NCBI GenBank assembly: GCA_016271365.2
Contig: CM057456.1
Span: 1,391,609,501 to 1,391,673,500 of the forward strand
Length of the DNA: 64,000 nt
Direction of reading: 5' to 3'
From: Neoceratodus forsteri
Lineage: Eukaryota > Chordata > Ceratodontiformes > Ceratodontidae
The notes below the pieces were generated by a model, which worked only from the letters and a program-made list of their open reading frames with translations, searched no databases and was not told where the DNA came from. Positions 55,990 through 64,000 of the stretch are shown one piece after another. Numbering within the stretch: the stretch's first letter is position 1; each line of letters starts with the position of its first letter. The translations under genes were made by a program, and so were the position numbers.

Positions 55990-57520
55990 GTACTCCGTCA
56001 ACGGACTCAGCATCCCCTGTCCCCTCTGCAGGCTTCCAGCATTTGAACTTGGTGCCTTTTTTCTTTCATTTGCTGCCAAGAGCTAGCGTCATCTCTGAGA
56101 CCCTGTGCAAGACAGCTAAGTTGCTAAGATTTGCCTTCCTAGTTTAAACTCTGTTTCATTGCCCATGATTGGATTTAATTCAGATTTAGACCAGTGGTAG
56201 CCAGCCTGTCCCAAAGCCCCATTTCTGCTCACCTCCTGACTAACCTGAAAAGACATTAATTCGACCCTCCCGGTGAGTTTGTCCTGCTCCAACCTAAACT
56301 CAGCCAGCAGATCCCGCTCTGATTTTGAGCTGCAGCACTAATATAATTCAGAGCACAGATCCCACTCTGCTTCTCTGAGCTGTAGCTCATAATTTTCATG
56401 TGGAATCTGCCTTGTTTAGCTTACTTAGGAGCCAGATAAATTAATTTCAGCCCACGCTGCTCTGCCACCAGTGTGTGTCCCCAAGGGAGATTCTTCGGCT
56501 GCTTATATCTGATTGCTATTGTGGTCACTAGTGTTCAGTTATTTAGTGCTGGTTTTAAGCTAACTTCGCCTGTTTATTGCTATTAGTGTTGCTTCTGTGA
56601 CATTCTGCCTTGCATTCTGTGGGACATTATACTGTGCTGTGAATTTCTTAGACGGGGTTACATTTCTGTTAGTGTAGGCATATTACAGTTTGCAGGGGAG
56701 TCTCTTAGCACTGTGTTAGTATACATAATGCAGCTGGGATTTCTCCCCCTTTCTCCTCTCTCCAAACTGAACACTATTACCATCTTCTTTTCTCTCGCTC
56801 CTACACTTCCCTTCCCCCTCCTACTGTTCCCTCAACATTCCTATCACTCTTTTCTCCTCCCCCAGGTTTGCCCAGCCTGTTCTGCCAGACCTCCCCCTTT
56901 TCCTGTTAATCCCCTCTTCTTTTTCTTTCAGCCAGTGCTCAACCCCTCAAGCATTCGTCCGCCCATGATCGTCGTAGCAGGACTGCTCCCACCCCTAAAG
57001 CAAGGAACCAAGGTACTCCACCAACGGACACTGCGTCCTCCCAGTAGGCTTCCAGAATTTGAACTTGGCACCTTTTTTTCTTTCGTTTGCTGCAGAGCTA
57101 GTGTGGTCTCTGAGACCCTATGCAAGACAGCTAATCTGCTAAGATTTGCCTCCCTAGTTTAAACTCTGTTTCATTGCCCGTGGCTGGATTTAATTCAGAT
57201 GTAAGCCAGTGGTAGCCAGCCTTTCCCAAAGCCCCATTTCTGCTCACCTCCCGACTAACTTGAAAAGACATTAATTTGACCCTCTCAATGAGTTTGTCCT
57301 GCTCCAACCTAAACTCAGCCAGCAGATCCCGCTCTGATTTTGAGCTGCAACACTAATATAATTCAGAGCACAGATCTCACTCTGCTTCTCTGAGCTGCAG
57401 CTCATAATTTTCATGTGGAACTTGCCTTTTTTAGCTCACTTAGGAGCCAGGTACTGGAAGTTAATTTCAGCCTACACTGCTCTGCCACCAGTGTGTGTCC
57501 CCAAGGGAGATTTTTCGTCC
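55990..57520 (+). repeat. Direct duplication of about 0.5 kb (55990-56500 and 57013-57515)
   Basis: Both copies follow an 83-bp-unit end (AAGCAAGGAACCAA) and share long near-identical stretches, for example GCTAAGATTTGCC, AACTCAGCCAGCAGATCCCG and CACCAGTGTGTGTCCCCAAG. They diverge after AAGGGAGATT-TTCG: copy 1 continues into a spacer (56515-56931) with pyrimidine-rich tracts, copy 2 into the 5' region of the LINE. This could be a tandem 5' promoter unit of that LINE or a local duplication. Confidence 0.7.
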
Positions 57521-57686
57521 CAACTACCCACCCTGGCCCCGACCTCTATTAAATACTCAATAGCTCCCACCCCCATAATATCCAAGCCAGCTGTAAGCTT
57601 CCCTCTTAAAGAACTTTGACTTATTCCTGATATATAACCATCTACCCCTTACAACAGGCATTTCCTAATCTCGTCTTCCTTACTGT

Positions 57687-59112
57687 ATGCCTGCACTCAC
57701 ATACATAGTTGCACAGATACTTATTCTCCTAGCCCTGACCTCATGTCCCATTAGGGATGGCAACTCCTTGGCCCTCCCGCCTCCGCCTCTTGGCCCAGCC
57801 ACAAACAGCAACCCCAGCCACCACCCTACCCCACTGATGAATGCTGCACTGATCTCACCCTCTCGTGGTGCCACCTCGACCTTTGTCGACCACCGTACCA
57901 TAAATTACTATGCCCATTTTTTCATTATTAACACTTCTTCAACATCCATCTGTGCCCTTTTTCTCATTTTCGTGACCTGTCCCTTCTGTATCTACCCCTC
58001 CCCCTTGCAAACACCTAAACGGCAGTGTCACAGGAGATGCACCCATCACCGTAAGGTGCTTGCCATGGCTAGACATCACCTCATGAAACTCATTCTTCTG
58101 ATCCTAATGTGCTCAGGGAATGTGGAAGTAAACCCTGGACCACCTAGCCCTCTCTCTACCCCCCTAGACTTTGCCTCTGCCCCTGGCCTTAAGCTAATGC
58201 TTATAAACGCACGCAGCCTGATCAACAAAATTGACCAACTGCAAGTATGGGTGGCTCACACCAACCCTGACCTCATCGTCATAACAGAATCTTGAATTAA
58301 GCACTCCATCGCAGACCAAGCAATAGCCATCTCTGGCTACAACCTGCACCATGCAGACAGACCCTCAAGAGGGGGGTGGTGTGGTCATCTATTACAAAGG
58401 CAAATTCACAGTAACTGATGTTCAGATGTCCTCTGTCCCTAAGGAATGTGAACATGTGTCTCTAAAACTCCATCTACCATCCTCTGAAACCCTACATATT
58501 ATCGGACGCTACAGGCCCCCCTCCAGGGACAATACTGTCATCAGCACCTTCAAATCTCTGCTCACCCAAGGGAGCACCGAGACCATCAGACTTGGCAATC
58601 TTAACCTCGACTGGTTAACACCTAAATCCAGCTCCTTAAAGGAACTCTGCGATGAACTTGGCTTTTCCCAACTTATCTCTGAACCCACCAGAAAAAATCT
58701 TAAAAACTACAACAACAGCTCCATCCTTGGTATCATCCTCGCTGATCACCCACACATAATCCAGCATACTGGAGTGTTACATAATGACCTGAGTGATCAC
58801 GGCATAGTCGTCTGCACCAGAGCCCTTATGAGATGCCCTTCCCCCACCAAATACATAACCAAGCACAGCTTCCGCAAGTTTGATGCTTGCCACTTCCTAA
58901 ATTACCTCAGGATGATCAATTGGGGTCACCTTTACCTTGCCAAATCTGTGGATGAGGCTGTATCAACCCTCAATTCCCATCTCCTATGTCTTGCTGACAA
59001 GCTTGCCCCCCTTATCAGAATCAGAGCTTGCAAACACTCCCACCACTGGTTCACCCCTACCCTAAGAGCTGCACTCACAGCCCGTGATAAACTGTGGGCA
59101 CAAGCCAGGTGA
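57687..59112 (+). pseudogene. LINE ORF2 start: 2A-like motif and endonuclease
   Basis: From the ATG at 57687 the protein has hydrophobic stretches (LTYIVAQILILLAL; CALFLIFVTCPF; LMKLILLILMC), then SGNVEVNPGP. The endonuclease begins with LKLMLINARSLINKIDQL and DLIVITES. A TGA at 58294-58296, probably a former Trp codon of the ES-W motif, breaks the frame; it continues in the same element with GGGVVIYYKG, IIGRYRPPSRD, NLNLDWL, and LSDHGIVVCT near 58795. An ATG at 58065 or 58083 just before the motif is an alternative start. Inactive because of the stop. Confidence 0.8.
58116..58142 (+). other. 2A-like ribosome-skipping motif, degenerate
   Basis: Codons read G-N-V-E-V-N-P-G-P. The 2A consensus is D-V/I-E-x-N-P-G-P, with peptide release between G and the last P (here between 58139 and 58140). 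All but one key position fit; Asn (AAT) replaces the Asp (GAT would need one G-to-A change). A Leu/Ile-rich run precedes it, as in known 2A sequences. Confidence 0.75.
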
Positions 59113-59252
59113 ACTAAATCCCAGTCTAACTGGCAGGCTTTCAGAGCTGCAAGAAATGCCTGTGTCAAACTTATCCGCACTACCACATCCAAGTATTACA
59201 TCAACTCTCTCGAACAGGCAAAGGGGAATTCAGTCAAAACCTGGTGCACCCT

Positions 59253-59395
59253 AATAATAATAATAATAATAAACTTTATTTATCTGCACCTTTCTAAAAC
59301 CAAGGCGCATTACAATAAATTACAAATAAAAACATTCTAAAACTATACAATACTTTATATATCTAAAAACCATTGAAGGGAGGAAAGCAGCCCCC
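59253..59395. repeat. Short AT-rich insert in the LINE
   Basis: Starts with an AAT microsatellite (about 59253-59272) followed by AACTTTATTTATCTGCACC and AAACCAAGGCGCATTACA. It interrupts the LINE protein between SVKTWCTL and KIVDNGVALEDRY. The sequence resembles the 3' end of a short LINE- or SINE-like repeat common in lower vertebrates. Confidence 0.55.
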
Positions 59396-60475
59396 TCTGT
59401 GCCTCCCAAGATCGTGGACAATGGAGTTGCTCTCGAAGATCGTTACACCATTCTGGAGAGAATAAACTCCCATTTTGCCACTGCTGGGCTTGCCTTCGAC
59501 TCCTCCTCCTCCCCCTATGCAGCACATCCCCACCCTTCGCCGCACACCACTGGCTCTTCTGCACCCCTCCCCCACTGCACCCCTTCCTGCTACTTCCCAT
59601 CACATACAAACAAGTCGAAGACCTCCTCCTCAGTCTCGACACCAAGAATGTGGTTCTGATGGGAATGACCCCTTCTTTCTTAAAATTGACCACTACTATC
59701 TTACCGCACCCATCCTCCACATCTTTAACTTATCTATCTCGACAGCCACTGTCCCATCCTGCTGGAAATCAGCCCATGTTCTGCCACTCTTTAAATCCAG
59801 CAACCTCTCCCATCTCAACAACTACAGACCTATTTCCATCCTCCCCGTGTTCTCCAAAATTCTCGAAAAGCTTGTTTTTCACCAGCTGAAAGACCACATT
59901 GAAGCACACTCTCTTCTCAATCCTGCTCATTCGGGATTTAGATGCAACCACAGCACTGTATCCACCCTTGGTAATGTCACCAATGATTGGTTCTCTTCTT
60001 GGGATTCTAAACAAGTTACCCTTGCTGTTTTCCTCGACCTAAGCAAAGCATTCGATAGGGTTAACCATAACCTATCCCTACTTAGCCTCTCCAATCTTGG
60101 TGCTGCCACCTCCACTGTCTGCTGGTTCTCCAGCTACCTTACCGGGCATGTACAACAAGTTGGTCTGCTATCCAACCCCCTTTCCATAACTAGAGGTATC
60201 CCCCAAGGGTCCATCCTTGGCTCTATCCTCTTCTCTGTCTACATCAATAACCTCAACGCTAATATCAATAACTCCAAACTCCACTTCTTTGCAGATGAGA
60301 CGGTACTTTACTCATCCAAGCCTACCCTCACCGAAGTCTGCAGGGAACTCCAATCAGACTTCCTGCAACTCGAACGTAACCTCATCAGTTCCAAACTCCT
60401 ACTAAATGCGGAAAAAAAAAAAAAAACAGGCAATGTTCTTCTGCCACAGCAACAGTCACCCCACTGGGGACCTCA
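59396..60475 (+). pseudogene. LINE reverse transcriptase, partial
   Basis: Shows INSHFATAG, then VPSCWKSAHVLPLFKSSN, NNYRPISILPVFSKILEKLV, HSGFRCNHST, LAVFLDLSKAFDRVNHN, TRGIPQGSILGSILFSVYIN and the active site FADETVLY, where FADD would be expected (Glu for the second Asp). The frame stays open from 59475 to 60539, running past the A-run at 60411-60424 where the LINE pattern fades. The missing 3' end is unusual for LINE copies. Confidence 0.8.
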
Positions 60476-60479
60476 CCAA

Positions 60480-61745
60480 TGTAGTCCGGCACATCTTGCA
60501 TGCCATGTGGCATTCCCAGCCCTCCGAAGAGCTGGGTGATCTTTCCCGATCTCCTCCCCCTCCTCTGCTTAAGCAATTTCATGGTGACAGGGATACCATG
60601 CCACTCTGGTCTCCTCCTCCGTTTATAGAGGACTATTTGTCAGATGTTCAGGAATTACTGCCTGATTTCACTGGTGATCTTGAGGATGAAGAGTTTCTAG
60701 ATTTCGATTTTCCTAATCCTGTATCCCTCTATTTGGAAATCTCTTCCCTGGATGAGGACTTGCCTCTGCCTTCCGCCGCCTCTCCCCCAGATGACCCATC
60801 TTTCAGTGACATGATGGTTCTAATTCAAAAGGTCATGGGATTCTCCAGCACTGAACATGATAAACAACATAAGGATATGGCAGAATACCCGAAATTACCT
60901 GAGGAGCCGATTTTAGTGGTTCCCCCCACTAATACCTACCTACCAGAATGCCATGCTGGCTGCTTGGCATCAGCCTTCAGCTATTACTGCTGTTCCCTGC
61001 AAAGCAGATCACCTGTATCAGGCTCCTCTGGACCACCCTTTCTGTCTAGTATTCCAGAAGCAGATTCTGTGGTCATTACTGCTGCTCATGACCGTACTAA
61101 AAAACCCAAGTGCATGAGCTCCTCACTTCCTGATGAGGAATCCTGAAGAACTGACTATCTGGGGAAAAAGGTATTTTCCTCAGGTTCTATGAATATCTGA
61201 ATTTTGAACTATATGGGTCATATGATCAAATATCAACGTACCCTGGGGTCCTGTGCCATTGAACTTAGCAATAAACTCCCTCCCTCACAGGACAGAGATA
61301 AATTATTGGCTGCAGTGACAACTAGTAATTCTATCTCCTGTCACTTTCTCAGGTCGGGATATGATGCTGTAAATACCTCAGCCCGACTATCAGCCACCGG
61401 TATTACTTTGCGTCGCCATGCCTGACTTCATATTTTAGGCTAAGTAGCTAATGCCCCCTTTAAGGGGTCCAAGCAGTTCGGGCCAGGAACTCAAACCTTA
61501 CTGGATGACTTACAGGCATCAGGCAGAGCCCTCCGTATGGTACATGGCATTTATCACACCCCAGCTACAATCTACCATACTAAACACTCCTCTTATTCCA
61601 AAAGAGGTGGACGATACAGAGGTAATAATAAAGGCGGCTTCAGAGGTCATGCTCAGTCCACCAGAGGCAACACCTCTACCGCCCAGGGTGCACACTCCCG
61701 CTCTGCAGGTGGAGCAGCAGCCCCCTTCTCCCAGTGACCCACTAG
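60480..61745 (+). pseudogene. DIRS D gag-like core, broken
   Basis: Opens with a proline-rich then acidic segment (LPDFTGDLEDEEFLDFDF near 60660-60715). The gag core follows: DSVVITAAHDRTKKPKCMSS, DYLGKKVFSSGSMN, MGHMIKYQRTLGSCA, FLRSGYDAVNTSARLSATG and LRRHA. After a frame change, NAPFKGSKQFGPGTQTLLDDLQ matches the same region of copy A. A Gly/Arg-rich tail (RGGRYRGNNKGGFRGHAQ) near 61600-61660 suggests nucleic-acid binding. Stops lie at 61144, near 61199 and 61423. Confidence 0.8.
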
Positions 61746-61849
61746 AGCTTCCCCCCCCCACCTCCTCGACCATGCCTCAGAGGCTGTGGGGGGTCGTTTT
61801 GCCCTCCATCTGGAGGCCTAGCAAACTATTACTTCTGACAATTGGGTAC

Positions 61850-63650
61850 TTCAGATTATACAGAAGGGTCATACTCAAGAGTTTCTCTCCACCCCACACC
61901 CTTGCCCTCTGTGCAAGATTCATTTTCCTCCAAATCATATACCAATCCTACAGGAGGAGTTGACGGCCCTTTTGACCAAACAGGCCATTGTGCTGGTGCC
62001 TCTTCTGGAACATCAAACAGGATTTTACTCCCACTTCTTTTTGGTGCCCAAACGTATGGGAGACCTCAGATCAGTCCTGGATTTCAGACAACTGAATCTT
62101 TACATTCAGTACAAACGTTTCCGAATGATCACCCTACCTGCCATCATACTGATTCTAAAGCAGGGCAACTGGCTTTGTGCCTTAGACATGAAGGATGCTT
62201 ACCTTCATATTCCCATCCATGCTGCCCACCACAAATGTTTGTGCTTCTACCTACTGGGTCAAAATTACCAGTTTCGAACACTCCTCTTCAGCCTCTTATC
62301 AGCTCCCAGAGTGTTCACCAAGTGCCTAGCGGTGGTAGCAGCAGCCTTACGAAGAGAAGGGCACTTCATCTTTCCATATCTAGACGATTGGCTAATAAAA
62401 GCAGACTCCAAAGAAGCTCTGCTCGTCTCTCTAGATGCTACTTTGAAACTGTTCGCAGATCTGGGAATCACTGTCAGTTGGCCAATGTCCAGTCCAAATC
62501 CGACACAGTTTCTCCAATACATTGGAGCTCTTCTAGATATAGTTACAGCCAGGGCTTACCTCCCTCCTGCCTGGCAGGACACACTTATAGCTCTGGCATT
62601 AGATATACAGAGTCAGAAAATAGTCACAGCCAGACGAATGCTGCGCCTTCTGGGTCACATGTCCACTGCCATCCCTGTGGTGGCCTATGCTCGTCTCCAC
62701 ATGAGACCTGTCCAGTGGACCCTCCAGAACCAATGGTCCCAAAAAACAGGACAGTTTAAAGACAAAATTGGGGTCACTCCCTCTCTGAAGTCTTCCCTGA
62801 CATGGTGGACAATCAGATTCAATCTGAATCAAGGAATGACTTTCCGGCCCCCATGCAGACATTGACCATGGATGCTTCCTTACAGGGCTAGGGAGCACAC
62901 TTTGGTCGTTATCAGACCCAAGGCCAATGGCCCCCTTCTCCCCAGCTGTCTTATATCAATCTCTTAGAAATGAGAGCGGTCCATCTAGCCCTCCAGGCAT
63001 TCCGGCCCTGTCTCGAGCCAGGATCGTTACTAATCCAATCAAACAACACTGCAGTAGTGTTCTACCTCAACAAGCAAGCAGGTACGAAGTCTGGCACCCT
63101 ATGCAGAGAGACATTTGTGGTCTGGCAAGAGGCCATACAGCAACAATTTATGCTAAAAGCTGTCTATCTGCTGGGACATTGCAACCAGTCAGTCAACCGG
63201 CTGAGTTGCCAGTCCACAACTCACAAATGGACACTTCACGAGCAAGTACTCCAAGAAATCTTCAACTTATGGGGCATTCCAAAGATGGATCTGTTTTCCT
63301 TCTCAGAGAATTACCGTCCCAGGTATTTTTCCATTATCCTGAACAGAAAGGGGAAGATCTATAGATGCCCTGTCCCAACTTTGGGCATGTCTGTTCCTAT
63401 ATGCTTCCCTCCCGTCTCTCTCCTACAACGGACTCTACTGAAACTACAGTTGGAGCTAGCCTCAATGATTCTCATAGCCCCAATGTGGCCTCGCCAGACA
63501 TGGTTTCCTCTACTCCTACAACTATCAGTCCAGGACCCCATCTCGTTGCAAATCAGACCAGACCTCTTGACTCAGTGTCAAGGGTCTCTCCTACACCCCA
63601 ACCTGAAGGCTCTAAACCTCACGCTTGGCTCCTGAAGACACTTTCATAAA
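61850..63650 (+). pseudogene. DIRS D reverse transcriptase and RNase H, well preserved
   Basis: The frame 61960-62865 gives LTKQAIVLVPLLEHQTGFYS, LRSVLDFRQLNLYIQYKRF, CALDMKDAYLHIPIH, the catalytic YLDDW at 62377-62391, and IGALLDIVTARAYLP. A stop at 62863-62865 and a TAG near 62888 separate it from RNase H at about 62866-63635, with NLLEMRAVHLALQAFRPCL (read across a frame change), LIQSNNTAVVFYLNKQAG and KMDLFSF. In the RNase H motif, SNN replaces the usual TDN. Mostly open over long stretches, hence fairly young. Confidence 0.83.
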
Positions 63651-64000
63651 TCGCTTACAAGTGTCCTCTCCTGTTGCCAGTATCCTCTTGGCCTCCCATA
63701 AGCTAGCAACATACAATTGCAAATGGAAATGCTTTTCCATATGGTCAGCCTCTTGATCCTTGGACCCTTACTCTCATTCCCTGACGAAGGTTTTGGACTA
63801 CCTGGCCTCACTGACTGAGTCTGGTCAAAGTTATTCTTCCATCAAAGTCCACTTGGCTGCCATCTCTGCTTTCCATGAGCCTCTGGGTGTCAGGTTACTG
63901 TACCAACATCATTTAGCTAAGATGTTTCTGGAAGGAATGTTACATATTAAACCTCCTATTAGAAGATCCACTCCTCCGTGGGATCTTAATTTTGTGATAG
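63640..64000 (+). pseudogene. DIRS D tyrosine recombinase, start only
   Basis: Translation after 63640 shows the core-binding part: LASHKLATYNCKWKCFSIW near 63690-63750, VLDYLASLTESGQSYSSIKVHLAAISAF (63787-63870), and LEGMLHIKPPIR and PPWDLNFV at the edge. A stop (TGA near 63753) interrupts it. The catalytic half lies outside the window. Confidence 0.75.

Larger units (their letters stand above)
57520..60475 (+). mobile_element. CR1/L2-group LINE with 2A-like motif, 3'-truncated
   Basis: Carries an N-terminal hydrophobic region, a 2A-like motif, an endonuclease and most of a reverse transcriptase. It stops at about 60410-60475, where gag of a DIRS element begins, so the thumb and 3' end are missing. 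A short insert lies at about 59253-59395. It belongs to the Jockey-superfamily LINEs; CR1 versus L2 versus Rex1 would need a tree. Confidence 0.8.
54431..64000 (+). mobile_element. DIRS retrotransposon F/D, interrupted, runs off the window
   Basis: The left end (about 54431-54640, with GTAGATCTTCCATGG and TCTCTTGCAGTAGG) resembles the left repeats of DIRS A and B. A zinc-finger gag start follows at 54697, then an 83-bp tandem array and a LINE-bearing insert. From about 60480 come gag core, reverse transcriptase, RNase H and the beginning of the recombinase. I treat the two halves as one element because each supplies what the other lacks, but two separate copies joined by deletion are also possible. 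Confidence 0.65.

Noticed and set aside
58065..58145. 2A-like motif as a sign of a picornavirus-like insertion
   Set aside because: The following sequence is a LINE endonuclease and reverse transcriptase, and LINEs are known to carry such motifs.

Overview
This window is vertebrate nuclear DNA. A protein-coding gene crosses it on the + strand: three intact exons of an axonemal dynein heavy chain (DNAH9/11/17 group, most like DNAH11) lie at 11531-11683, 11831-12064 and 16355-16486. The rest looks like intron filled with mobile elements; no further exon of this gene is visible, so the intron after 16486 would exceed 47 kb. The mix of Tx1/L1-like, CR1-like and L2-like LINEs, several tyrosine-recombinase (DIRS) retrotransposons, a tRNA-derived SINE family and an HE1/V-SINE-like element suggests a large, repeat-rich genome. 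An amphibian, perhaps a caecilian, is my best guess; a lungfish is an alternative. This is inference.

Layout. 1-2.8 kb: SINEs and an inverted CR1-like LINE. 2.8-9.3 kb: a near full-length decayed L1 with ORF1 and ORF2. 9.3-11.2 kb: SINE and inverted CR1. 11.5-16.5 kb: the dynein exons and a SINE/V-SINE-rich intron. 17.2-23.1 kb: DIRS element A, between two related foldback elements. 25.6-41.5 kb: a four-part nest. An L1 with a 14-bp target-site duplication holds an LTR (25789-27394, 4-bp duplication) and DIRS C (28541-~40601), and DIRS C holds DIRS B (31238-37330). 41.7-44.3 kb: a CR1 fragment and two tandem-repeat blocks. 44.3-54.4 kb: DIRS G, of the same family as C, split by two inverted LINEs. 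54.4-64.0 kb: a further DIRS element (F/D) starting exactly at the middle of G's internal complementary region. It carries a zinc-finger gag start, an 83-bp tandem array, a LINE with a 2A-like motif, then gag, reverse transcriptase, RNase H and the start of the recombinase, and it runs off the window.

The DIRS copies share one plan: inverted terminal repeats of about 150-190 bp, an N-terminal Cys/His zinc-binding motif, a gag domain recalling the LAP2alpha-specific region, YLDDW reverse transcriptase, RNase H, a tyrosine recombinase, and an internal complementary region made of inverted copies of the two outer ends. All copies are broken to some degree; B and C are the best preserved. Boundaries were found by eye and may be off by several bases unless a duplication fixes them.
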